Part shown: in pieces, positions 1-7,776 of the stretch
Numbering within the stretch: the first letter of the stretch is position 1
How the letters are laid out: each line of letters begins with the position of its first letter
Assembly (NCBI RefSeq): GCF_047123815.1
Contig: NZ_CP138920.1
Coordinates: forward strand, 2,728,001-2,792,000
Reading direction: 5' to 3'
Source of the DNA: Maricaulis sp017643475
GTDB lineage: Bacteria; Pseudomonadota; Alphaproteobacteria; Caulobacterales; Maricaulaceae
DNA: 64,000 nt
Position numbers and translations under genes: made by a program
Notes under the pieces: generated by a model
Databases searched by the model: none
What the model saw: the letters and a program-made list of their open reading frames with translations, nothing else
What the model was told of the DNA's origin: nothing

Positions 1-27
1 CAGCAGGACTTTGCGGGAGAATGTCGC

Positions 28-861
28 ATGACGATGAGTGTCCACACCAACACCGGAGCCATGATCGCTCTGCAGAATCTCAACAAGACCAATGTTGAGA
101 TGGATCAGACCCAGAACCGTATCAATACCGGCCTGAAGATTGCCGGTGCCAAGGATAACGCCGCGATCTACGCCGTTGCCCAGGGCATGCGGGCTGATGT
201 GAGTGCACTTGGAGCGGTTCAAACCGGCCTCGACCGAGCCGCCACGATCGGTGACGTTGCCCTGGCTGCCGGTGAAGCGATCTCGGATCTTCTGGTGCAG
301 ATGCGCGAGAAAGCCGTCGCGGCGATGGACCCGTCTCTCGATACCTTCTCCCGTGCTGCCTATGACAGTGACTTCAAGGCCCTGGTTGACCAGGTGCAGG
401 GCATTATCGCAAATGCCGAGTTCGACGGCGCCAATATGATCAATGGTGCGGTTACTTCCGGTATCGAATTTCTCGCTGACGCTGAGGCCACCCGGTCGGT
501 TACGCTGAAGGCGCAGGATATGAGCCTGGGCGGTGCTATCATTACCCTCGCGACAACCGCATCGCTGGGCACCACGACCCTGGCCAGCACTGTGGCCTCG
601 CAGATCCAGACCAGCCTCGACAATGTGAACCAGGCCCTCGCCAATCTGGGGTCTGACGTGAAGAAGCTGGAGGCTCACTCCGGTTTTGTTGGCAAGCTTA
701 TGGACAGCCTGACCAAGGGTATCGGCGACCTCGTTGATGCGGATCTTGCCGTCGAGAGTGCCAAGCTTCAGGCCTTGCAGGTGAAGCAGCAACTCGGCGT
801 ACAGGCGCTGTCGATCGCGAACAGCCAGCCTCAGATCATCCTCAACCTGTTTAACGGCTAA
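28..861 (+). CDS. Flagellin (FljK-type, short)
   Basis: Structural subunit of the flagellar filament, exported by the flagellar type III system. The 277-residue product has the conserved flagellin N-terminal helix region (TNTGAMIALQNLNKT, then an RINTGLKIAGAKDNAA segment) and the C-terminal helical region (about residues 210-277). There is almost no variable D2/D3 domain, as in the roughly 273-residue Caulobacter flagellins. The start is supported by GGGAGA at 15-20, seven bases upstream. Pseudaminic-acid genes follow, which suggests that the filament is glycosylated. Only 27 bases lie upstream, so the promoter is not visible. Which flagellin paralogue this is cannot be decided. Confidence 0.95.
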   Translation: MTMSVHTNTGAMIALQNLNKTNVEMDQTQNRINTGLKIAGAKDNAAIYAVAQGMRADVSALGAVQTGLDRAATIGDVALAAGEAISDLLVQMREKAVAAMDPSLDTFSRAAYDSDFKALVDQVQGIIANAEFDGANMINGAVTSGIEFLADAEATRSVTLKAQDMSLGGAIITLATTASLGTTTLASTVASQIQTSLDNVNQALANLGSDVKKLEAHSGFVGKLMDSLTKGIGDLVDADLAVESAKLQALQVKQQLGVQALSIANSQPQIILNLFNG

Positions 862-871
862 TCGCCGTTTT
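853..871 (+). terminator. Short hairpin overlapping the flagellin stop codon
   Basis: AACGGC (853-858) pairs with GCCGTT (864-869) and is followed by TTTTC. The flagellin TAA (859-861) lies in the loop. This is a candidate first terminator for the flagellin mRNA, or a 3'-end stabilising hairpin. Confidence 0.5.
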
Positions 872-889
872 CGGTCTCCACCACCACGG

Positions 890-915
890 AAGCGGCTCCC
901 TTCGGGGGGCCGTTT
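890..915 (+). terminator. Second hairpin after the flagellin gene
   Basis: An 11-bp stem with a G-T wobble (890-900 with 905-915) is closed by a TTCG tetraloop and followed by a T-rich tract (TTTCTGTTT). It is probably an intrinsic terminator that separates flagellin from pseC. Confidence 0.65.
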
Positions 916-959
916 CTGTTTAGGCGACTCGCGCCACTATCCCGGCAAAGGAGTGCTGC

Positions 960-2126
960 ATGTCCGACAACTTCCTTCCCTATGGTCGTCAATCCATCGC
1001 CGAGGACGATATCGAGGCCGTGGTTGATGTGCTGAAGAGTGACTGGCTGACCACGGGGCCGGCTGTCAGCGACTTCGAAACAGCGTTTCGGTCCGCAACT
1101 GCTGCGCCGCATGCCCTGGCCTGTTCCAACGGTACAACGGCCTTGCATCTCGCACTGGCCGGGCTGGGCATCGGCGAGGGGGATGTGTGCATCGTTCCGG
1201 CGATTACCTTCCTCGCAACAGCGAATGCCGCGCTTTTCTGCGGCGCCGAGGTTGTGTTCTGTGATGTGGATGCCGACACCGGCTTGATGACCCAAGCGCA
1301 TCTGGAAGAGGCGCTGGGACGCGCGGGCGACCGCGCCGCCGCTGTCTTGCCAGTGCATCTTGCCGGGCAGGCGGTGGACATGGCTGCGATATCGAGCATC
1401 GCTCGAACCGCGCAATTGCGGGTCGTCGAGGATGCGTGTCACGCACTCGGGACAGTTCACGCAGGCCTACCGGTCGGGGCCTGTCATCACTCGGACGCGG
1501 CGACATTCTCTTTCCACCCGGTCAAGACGATCGCCGCGGGTGAGGGCGGAATGGTGACAACGCGTGATGCGGTTCTGGCAGAGCGCATAGCCCGACTGCG
1601 CAGTCATGGCATGGAGCGTTCACCAGAACATCTGGAGCGGGGCGCCGACGAGCCCTGGTGGTACGAGATGCAGTCCTTAGGCTGGAACTATCGTTTGACC
1701 GATATCCAGGCGGCCTTGGCCCGGTCGCAGATCAAGCGGCTGGATCAGTTCAAGCGTGCGCGCCAGGCGCTGGCACAACGGTATGACGAGGCGCTCGCCG
1801 AGCTGGCGCCGCATATTCTGCCGATCCAGAGGACGCCGGACACGGATTCCTGCCTGCATCTCTACCCGGTGAGAATTGACTTTGAGGCGGTGGGGGTGAC
1901 GCGGGCCGAGCTGATGAATGCGCTGCGCCAGCGCGGTATCGGAACTCAGGTCCACTACATTCCGCTCTACAAGCAACCCTTCTATCGCCAACGCTATGGC
2001 CAGACGGCTCTGGACGGTGCGGAGCGCTATTATGCGCGCACATTGAGCCTGCCCCTCTACGCCGGGCTGGACGCTGACGCTCCCGATCGGGTCGTCAATG
2101 CGCTGAGCGAAGTGCTGGGGCTCTAG
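960..2126 (+). CDS. pseC: UDP-4-amino-4,6-dideoxy-N-acetyl-beta-L-altrosamine transaminase
   Basis: PLP-dependent aminotransferase of the DegT/DnrJ/EryC1/StrS family (388 aa). It is expected to catalyse the second step of CMP-pseudaminic acid synthesis, aminating the 4-keto sugar made by PseB; the Caulobacter equivalent is FlmB. The family signature is visible: WLTTGPAVSDFE near the N-terminus, a VEDACHALG segment, and the Schiff-base lysine at about K189 in SFHPVKTIAAGEGG. AAAGGAG precedes the ATG. The gene converges on pseB and the two stops share one CTAG (2123-2126). The PseC assignment rests on family plus the adjacent pseB; other sugar aminotransferases are similar. Confidence 0.88.
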   Translation: MSDNFLPYGRQSIAEDDIEAVVDVLKSDWLTTGPAVSDFETAFRSATAAPHALACSNGTTALHLALAGLGIGEGDVCIVPAITFLATANAALFCGAEVVFCDVDADTGLMTQAHLEEALGRAGDRAAAVLPVHLAGQAVDMAAISSIARTAQLRVVEDACHALGTVHAGLPVGACHHSDAATFSFHPVKTIAAGEGGMVTTRDAVLAERIARLRSHGMERSPEHLERGADEPWWYEMQSLGWNYRLTDIQAALARSQIKRLDQFKRARQALAQRYDEALAELAPHILPIQRTPDTDSCLHLYPVRIDFEAVGVTRAELMNALRQRGIGTQVHYIPLYKQPFYRQRYGQTALDGAERYYARTLSLPLYAGLDADAPDRVVNALSEVLGL

Positions 2127-3196
2127 GCTGCCTTGCGCCCGTTGAGGTAATCGCGAAGTTCCTCCGGGCTGAAATGCTCTGGATTGGTGTGCGAGGCGTA
2201 ACAGAAGAATTCCGGCACTTCCTTGCCGCCCTCTGCCAGATAGCGTCGCATGATGCGTGCATTATGGGCAGGCAGGATGGCATAGCGATCCTCCAGTTCC
2301 ACTGTGGTGCGCGCGTCATCCTCGGGGATCATCACCTCGTGCAGCTTTTCACCCGGGCGGATGCCGATGATCTTGATGGGCAGGTCCGGCGCCATGGATT
2401 TGGCCAGTTCCACCATGGACATGGACGGGATCTTCGGGACGAAGACCTCGCCTCCGCGGGCCATAGCCAGGCTGGACAGGACGAAATTCACCCCCTGTTC
2501 GAGCGTGATCCAGAACCGTGTCATGCGCTCATCGGTGATCGGCAGGTGGTCGGCACCTTCATCGATCAGCTTGCGGAACAGCGGAATGACAGAGCCCCGC
2601 GACCCCACGACATTGCCGTAGCGGACCACGGAGAAAATCGGTCCGCCTTCCCCGCCCATATGCTGAGCGGCGGTGAATATTTTATCCGCTGCCAGTTTGG
2701 ACGCGCCATAGAGATTGATCGGGCTGGCGGCCTTGTCCGTGGACAGTCCACAGACATGACGCACCCCACGCCGGATAGCAGCGCGAACAACATTCTCGGC
2801 ACCGATCACATTGGTCTTGATGCATTCGAACGGGTTGTATTCGGCGATCGGTACGTGTTTCAGAGCGGCCGCATGGATGACGATGTCGACGTCGCGCATA
2901 GCCATGTCGAGGCGGCTTTCATCTCTCACATCGCCAATGAAGTAACGCAGGAACGGATAGTCACTGGGTGAAAATTCCTGAGCCATTTCGGACTGTTTGA
3001 GCTCATCGCGTGAGAAGATGATCAGCTTGCGGGGCTTGTATTCCCGGCAAATGGTTTCAGCGAGTTGCTTGCCGAAAGAGCCGGTGCCGCCGGTGACCAG
3101 GATCACCTTGCCATTCAGGTCCATGCGCGGTTCGCGGAAAGTCCGGTTAAAGGCCATCGAGTTCAGGGCGTCCATGGGGGGCGTGATGTCAGACAT
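2123..3196 (-). CDS. pseB: UDP-N-acetylglucosamine 4,6-dehydratase (inverting)
   Basis: First enzyme of pseudaminic acid synthesis, acting on UDP-GlcNAc; the Caulobacter equivalent is FlmA, needed for flagellin modification. It is an extended SDR protein with the NAD(P)-binding motif VTGGTGSFG and the catalytic YGASK (Y-x3-K), ending in a domain typical of PseB (EFFCYASHTNPEHFSPEELRDYL). At 357 aa it is about 25 residues longer at the N-terminus than usual; an in-frame ATG at 3124 (MDLNGKVIL) would give the canonical length, but the upstream ATG has the better ribosome site (CGGAAC). It converges on pseC with overlapping stops. Confidence 0.9.
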   Translation of the reverse strand: MSDITPPMDALNSMAFNRTFREPRMDLNGKVILVTGGTGSFGKQLAETICREYKPRKLIIFSRDELKQSEMAQEFSPSDYPFLRYFIGDVRDESRLDMAMRDVDIVIHAAALKHVPIAEYNPFECIKTNVIGAENVVRAAIRRGVRHVCGLSTDKAASPINLYGASKLAADKIFTAAQHMGGEGGPIFSVVRYGNVVGSRGSVIPLFRKLIDEGADHLPITDERMTRFWITLEQGVNFVLSSLAMARGGEVFVPKIPSMSMVELAKSMAPDLPIKIIGIRPGEKLHEVMIPEDDARTTVELEDRYAILPAHNARIMRRYLAEGGKEVPEFFCYASHTNPEHFSPEELRDYLNGRKAA

Positions 3197-3245
3197 GGTT
3201 TGGTTCCGCGATTCGTTAATCGGTATCGACGCTGCTCCCGTTGGG

Positions 3246-3260
3246 TTAACGGGTCGTTAG
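3246..3260. promoter_or_regulatory. Candidate CtrA box (TTAA-N7-TTAG)
   Basis: TTAA at 3246-3249 and TTAG at 3257-3260 are seven bases apart, one mismatch from the CtrA consensus. The site lies in the divergent region between pseB and the nucleotidyltransferase-like gene. Binding is inferred. Confidence 0.35.
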
Positions 3261-3318
3261 GCTGGGCCCGCGATCCTAAAGCCTGGGCAAGCGTCGTCGG
3301 GGCGCGGGAGGAAGTTCC

Positions 3319-4104
3319 ATGACCACAGCTGTGATCGTTCAGGCTCAAACCGATTTTCAAACTGACACCTCACCGGTGTTGGCTGATCTGGGCGGGCGAA
3401 CCGTCCTGAACCGCGTTCTCGATCGTTGTGCATCCATCCCGGGTGTCGATAGCGTGATTTGCTCGATACCGGAAACGGAATTGGAAACCTCGCTGGCGCT
3501 GGAGGTTCTACGGGCCGGGCATTGTCTTTCGGTTGGCCCTGCAGGTGATGCCCTGGCCAATCTCTCCCATGCGGCCAAGGATTATCACGTCGACACGGTT
3601 GTCCGGGTCGGTGCCGAGGCGGCCTTTGTCGACGCCCAGCTTGCTGGCCGCGTGCTTGAGCTCATGCATGATTCCCGGGCGGATTTCGCAACCAATGCGA
3701 TGCCGACCGGCTATCCGCGCGGTCTTGAGGTCGAGGTTATTCCGGCCGTATTGCTGCACAAGGCGCATGATGTTGCCTCGTCCGACGAGGAACGCGCGGA
3801 TCCAACCTTGTGGATGCGTCAGCATGCCTATTTGCAGAAAGCCAATCTGCGGGGCCCCGGCGGAGCGCTCGAAGCGCTGGACTGGCGGGTTTCCAGTGCG
3901 GATGGCATCCGGTTCGCGCGGGCGATTTTCGACGAACTGGGCGAGGGCGCTGCAGCGGTGTCCGCCGCTGAACTTGCGGCGCTTTGCCTGCGTCGCCCGG
4001 ACCTCCAGCGACCGGTGGAGCATGCTGGCGAGGTAAATCCCGTGGTTCCGTTGCAGGCAGCCGATATCGAGAGTGCGATCGAGGCGCTGCGCATTGCGGT
4101 TTGA
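3319..4104 (+). CDS. SpsF/PseF-like nucleotidyltransferase-fold protein, degenerate
   Basis: A 261-residue protein whose N-terminal half follows the cytidylyltransferase (SpsF/NeuA/PseF) pattern: AVIVQAQ, then VLADLGGRTVLNRVLDR, VDSVICSIP and DTVVRVGAEAAFVD. The nucleotide-binding signature of the family (R-x-G-S-x-R-x-P-x-K) is replaced by a D-F-Q-T-D-T-S-P stretch at residues 12-19, so ordinary CMP-sugar synthesis is doubtful. A strong GGAGG precedes the ATG. It sits between the pseudaminic-acid genes and a flaEY-like gene, so a role in flagellin modification or its control is plausible but not shown. The C-terminal 100 residues have no recognisable motif. Confidence 0.6.
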   Translation: MTTAVIVQAQTDFQTDTSPVLADLGGRTVLNRVLDRCASIPGVDSVICSIPETELETSLALEVLRAGHCLSVGPAGDALANLSHAAKDYHVDTVVRVGAEAAFVDAQLAGRVLELMHDSRADFATNAMPTGYPRGLEVEVIPAVLLHKAHDVASSDEERADPTLWMRQHAYLQKANLRGPGGALEALDWRVSSADGIRFARAIFDELGEGAAAVSAAELAALCLRRPDLQRPVEHAGEVNPVVPLQAADIESAIEALRIAV

Positions 4105-4185
4105 GTGCCGCATTAACCTCATTTCTCAACGCTTTGTTTGTGTTCATGCGCCACATTGGGCAGCAGAACCAAAAGGACTGCGTTG

Positions 4186-6945
4186 ATGTCAATCATCGGA
4201 CTGGACATGAATGTGCTGACGGGCTGGTACAATGCCAAGCTCTCCAGCTCGCTCGCCTCCAGTTCATCGCTGTCTGGCGCCAGCCGGTCCAGCGCATCGT
4301 CTGCAGCCGACGTGGTGACGCCCTGGGATGTGCGTGGCGATGTCAGCTCGTTGGAGGAAATGCGCCGCAGCGTCCTGGCGACGGGTGTTTTTTTCAAGGA
4401 CCCGACACGCGAGTTTTCCGCGCTCGACGCCCCCGCTGATCACAAGAGCCTGTTCTCTCTGCACCAGGGGCTCAAGCGCCTTGCAGCCCTGGCCGAAGAA
4501 GCCAAGGACAAGGAGACGGATGCGTCGCGTCGCACATTTCTGGAAAACCGTTTCCAGGAGGGCATGGGTCAGCTGGATACGTATTTCCAGTCCCTGGATC
4601 TGACGGAAGTCAATCTCCTGAAGGGCGAAGAGCTGCGCAAGATAGAGAGCGAGGTCGCGATTTCCCGTGGTAGCTCGACCTTCACGACGGGATTAGTGCA
4701 TTCCGGGGATTTCGACGCCGAAGTCGCCAGTCTGACCGGCGATGTCCAGTTTGATATCTCGGTGGTCAAGAATGGCGTGACGACCAATATCGCCATCGAT
4801 CTTGCCGATATGGGCGCGACGACCCGAAATCTCGACAATATCGCCGAGCACATCAATACGCAGCTCGAGGCAGCCGGCATGCTGACCAAGTTCAGCCGCG
4901 TGAAGCTGGGCGAGAAGAACGAGTTCGGCGTCGTCGAGGGCAATGATTTCGGCTTCAAGGTCAGCGGGATCTCGACCGAGCGGATCAGTTTCAGTTCTCC
5001 GATCGGCGAGGCGGCCGTCTATCTGACAGGCACCTCGGGCCTCAATGACACGGCAGGCGGCCAGTTTGTCAAACTGACCGATCTGGCCAGTGGCGACCCG
5101 ACTGTAGGAGCATCCTCGCGCTGGGAAGCTGACGCGACAATGAGTGAAGTGGATGTGGTTGGTGGCGAGGACGGCGAGACCCGGACCAAGACCGAAAGCA
5201 ATCCGCTTGAAATTCACGCCAGCGCCGCGTCTGCGGACGGGGGCATCTACGTCGTGGGCGAAACCTCCCATACGGTTGATGGCCAGGTGATCAAGGGTGA
5301 GCAGGATCTCGTTCTTGCCAAGTATGACAGTCTTGGAAACAAGCTTTGGAGCCGCGTGCTGGGCGCATCAGAGGATGCGGCCGGTACGACCATCAATGTT
5401 GATGATGACGGCAATGTCGTGATCGCAGGCCAGGTGTCTGGCGGTCTTGGCTCCACAACCGATATCGGCGGTACGGACACGGTCGTGGCCAAGTATAATG
5501 GCGATGGCGTTGAACAGTGGATGCAGCGTTTCGGCAGTCGCGATGATGACACTGCGGACAGTGTGGCGATCGGGGCGGACGGTACGGTTTATGTCGCCGG
5601 TCGCAGCGAATCGACCTTTGGCGACCAGACCCATCTGGGCGGGGCTTCGGATGGATATATCCGCGCCATCGGGTCGGATGGAACAACCCAATATACGCGC
5701 CGCATTGGCGGGGCTGGGGAGGACAAGATCGCCTCTCTGGCCATCGCCGATGATGGCAGCCTGCTGGTCGCCAGCGAGGAAGACGGTGTCGGTGTCGTGC
5801 GCAAGTATGATGCAGCCGATGGTACGTCTGCCGCGAGCTGGGAGCAGAGCCTGGGCGATCTGGAAGATGGCCGGATCGGACAGATCATCAGCGATGGCAC
5901 GGATATCTATGTGGTAGGATCTGCCGGATCCAGCTTCGCGCCGAGTGCGCCCCTGAGCGGCCATGCCGGCGGTGTCCGCGATGCCTTCCTGGTCAGGATG
6001 ACCGACGGCGCCACCCCAAGCTTGAACTACACGACTTTCGTGGGATCAGCGGGTGACGAAATGGCCAATGCGGTAACCGTCAGCGACGGCAAGGTCTATC
6101 TGGCGGGCAAGACGGATGGCACACTGCCTGGCGCGACCCTGAACGGTGACCGCGACGCTTTTGCCGCGCGGGTGGATGCGACAACGGGTGCGCTGGACTG
6201 GGCGACCCAAATTTCCGGTCGCAGCGGCATCGCAGAGTCCACGGGCATCGTTGTTCAAAGCCAGGGTGACAGCGTGCTGGACGCCATGGGGCTGCCCTCG
6301 GGATCCTTGACCTATTCCGACAGTCGGGTGATTACCGACCGGAGTGCGGCCCGCGAAGGCGACCATCTCTACATTTCCGTGGACGGTGGCCGACGCAAGA
6401 AGATCTCCATCGACGCCGATGACACGATGCGGTCGCTGACATTCAAGATTAACGCGCATCTTGTGCTGGATGGCACAGCGGATGTACGCCGCAGCAGTGC
6501 GGGCGATCAGCTGCGGATCAAGGCTGCGGAGGATCACCGGATCGAATTGTTCGCCGGCGAGACCGGTCGCGATTTGCTCAAATCGCTGGGCATCGAGCCG
6601 GGCGCTGTGGTCAATACCGGTTCCCTGCTTGATGACGATGATGACAAGTCGGTCGATGCGCCACCGCTCTTCTCGCTGGACCTGCCCAACGTCCTGTCAC
6701 TGGCGGATGAAGATACGTCCGAGGACGCCATGGATGCGCTGCAGGCGGCCATGTCGAAGGTCCAGCGTGCTTATCGCGATATCACCACGGACCCGGCATT
6801 GAAGGCGCTGCTTGAAGGTCCCCAGAACGGCAGGACCGGTGGGACGGTGCCTGCGTATTACAATGCCCAGCTGGCGAACTACCAGGCCGGTTTGTCCCGT
6901 CTGGCCCAAGGGCCCTCCGGCGCGACGGGCGCGCTCTTTTTCTAG
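4186..6945 (+). CDS. flaEY: FlaEY-like flagellar protein with SBBP beta-propeller
   Basis: A 919-residue protein starting MSIIGLDMNVLTGWYNA; the start is set by AAAAGGAC at 4171-4178, not by the upstream in-frame ATG at 4138. The central part (about residues 340-690) consists of beta-propeller repeats of the SBBP type, with recurring DGxVYVAG/DGNVVIAG units. Segments on both sides (about residues 185-225 and 725-760, e.g. LYISVDGGRRKKISIDADDT) look like the IN motif of hook-associated and flagellin proteins. The layout matches what is annotated as regulatory protein FlaEY in Caulobacter, where it affects flagellin expression or assembly. It could equally be a filament-associated structural protein. 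No signal peptide is seen. Confidence 0.65.
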   Translation: MSIIGLDMNVLTGWYNAKLSSSLASSSSLSGASRSSASSAADVVTPWDVRGDVSSLEEMRRSVLATGVFFKDPTREFSALDAPADHKSLFSLHQGLKRLAALAEEAKDKETDASRRTFLENRFQEGMGQLDTYFQSLDLTEVNLLKGEELRKIESEVAISRGSSTFTTGLVHSGDFDAEVASLTGDVQFDISVVKNGVTTNIAIDLADMGATTRNLDNIAEHINTQLEAAGMLTKFSRVKLGEKNEFGVVEGNDFGFKVSGISTERISFSSPIGEAAVYLTGTSGLNDTAGGQFVKLTDLASGDPTVGASSRWEADATMSEVDVVGGEDGETRTKTESNPLEIHASAASADGGIYVVGETSHTVDGQVIKGEQDLVLAKYDSLGNKLWSRVLGASEDAAGTTINVDDDGNVVIAGQVSGGLGSTTDIGGTDTVVAKYNGDGVEQWMQRFGSRDDDTADSVAIGADGTVYVAGRSESTFGDQTHLGGASDGYIRAIGSDGTTQYTRRIGGAGEDKIASLAIADDGSLLVASEEDGVGVVRKYDAADGTSAASWEQSLGDLEDGRIGQIISDGTDIYVVGSAGSSFAPSAPLSGHAGGVRDAFLVRMTDGATPSLNYTTFVGSAGDEMANAVTVSDGKVYLAGKTDGTLPGATLNGDRDAFAARVDATTGALDWATQISGRSGIAESTGIVVQSQGDSVLDAMGLPSGSLTYSDSRVITDRSAAREGDHLYISVDGGRRKKISIDADDTMRSLTFKINAHLVLDGTADVRRSSAGDQLRIKAAEDHRIELFAGETGRDLLKSLGIEPGAVVNTGSLLDDDDDKSVDAPPLFSLDLPNVLSLADEDTSEDAMDALQAAMSKVQRAYRDITTDPALKALLEGPQNGRTGGTVPAYYNAQLANYQAGLSRLAQGPSGATGALFF

Positions 6946-6949
6946 ACAC

Positions 6950-6977
6950 AATAAAGCCCGCCGAAGCGGGCTTTATT
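6950..6977. terminator. Bidirectional terminator between flaEY and flbY
   Basis: A perfect 12-bp inverted repeat (AATAAAGCCCGC, 6950-6961, with 6966-6977) is closed by CGAA. The A/T-flanked stem can act on both strands and lies between two convergent genes. Confidence 0.85.
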
Positions 6978-7021
6978 CTTGGGATGCAACCAGTATCAGG
7001 CGGTCTGGTTCAGCGCGATGT

Positions 7022-7444
7022 TCATCGCGCCCGGGGCCACCGCACGATGGCCGGCGCCAGGGCCATATCCACCCCCGCTGATTTCTGACGTGCGGCCTCG
7101 TCGGCGATGGCCTTGACCACGCCTTCGGTCAGCGTCTTCATCGCAGCCACGGCATGACCATTTTCCGCGAGGGCCTTGTGGAACATTTCCGTTGCCTTGC
7201 GCAGGGCGTCCTTGACCGGCGCGCTGGCACCGGCAAATCGCTGCGGCTCCTGGCGTGCCCGAGACACCTCCACCCGATAGATGTTGGCCAGTTTCGATTT
7301 CTCGTCCTGCAGGTGCAGGGCATCCTGCGGACGACGCTCCTGAAACAGCGATGTTTCCTGGCGGATCAAATCCGTCAAACGCTGTGTCAGCTTGAGCAGG
7401 GCCTGCGCCCGTTCGGCACCATTCGCAGCTGCCAGTTCCGTCAT
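7022..7444 (-). CDS. flbY: FlbY-like flagellar protein (FlgN-like), C-terminus probably frameshifted
   Basis: A 140-residue, mostly helical protein in the position of Caulobacter flbY, third in flgI-flgJ-flbY; its ATG overlaps the flgJ stop (ATGA). The helical pattern resembles FlgN-type export chaperones. As read, it ends with an unusual basic tail (APAIVRWPRAR). From about position 7050 another frame continues as GHRAVAPGAMNIALNQTA and stops at 6996-6998, just before the terminator. Insertion of one C in the GCGCCGGCC stretch would join the two, giving the gene 6996-7444. This is either a real frameshift or a sequence error. Confidence 0.7.
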   Translation of the reverse strand: MTELAAANGAERAQALLKLTQRLTDLIRQETSLFQERRPQDALHLQDEKSKLANIYRVEVSRARQEPQRFAGASAPVKDALRKATEMFHKALAENGHAVAAMKTLTEGVVKAIADEAARQKSAGVDMALAPAIVRWPRAR

Positions 7445-7776
7445 GCTTGTTCTCCCCCTGCTTCCTGATAACGCAGGATTTCTGATGTCAGCCGATCCGC
7501 CAGTCCAAGACCGCCGGACTGGGCCATGACCTTGGCGTATTCCTCGTGCAGCAATCCGGCGAAGGCCTTTTCGCCTGCACCGCCGCCAAACGGATTTTCC
7601 TCGCCGACATTCGCGAACATCGCTGACACCATCTGGGACAGGAAGAAGCTCTCGAAATCTTCGGCGACCGCACGCGCTTCCGCTTCGCTGCGCGCACCCC
7701 CGATGTTTGGCGCCTGGGTATTGGAGCGTGCCGCTCCAACCGCATTGGCCATCTGAAGGTTGAGGAGCTCGTCCAT
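7441..7776 (-). CDS. flgJ: Rod-binding protein FlgJ (CheL type, no muramidase domain)
   Basis: A 111-residue rod-binding domain protein, the form found in alphaproteobacteria and often called CheL; it lacks the C-terminal peptidoglycan hydrolase domain of enterobacterial FlgJ. The family core is visible: AVAEDFESFFLSQMVSAMF, then GEKAFAGLLHEEYAKVM and a GGLGLADRL segment. It should help rod assembly in the periplasm. The ATG shares one base with the flgI stop (TAATG), and its own stop overlaps the flbY start by four bases, so the three genes look translationally coupled. Confidence 0.9.
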   Translation of the reverse strand: MDELLNLQMANAVGAARSNTQAPNIGGARSEAEARAVAEDFESFFLSQMVSAMFANVGEENPFGGGAGEKAFAGLLHEEYAKVMAQSGGLGLADRLTSEILRYQEAGGEQA

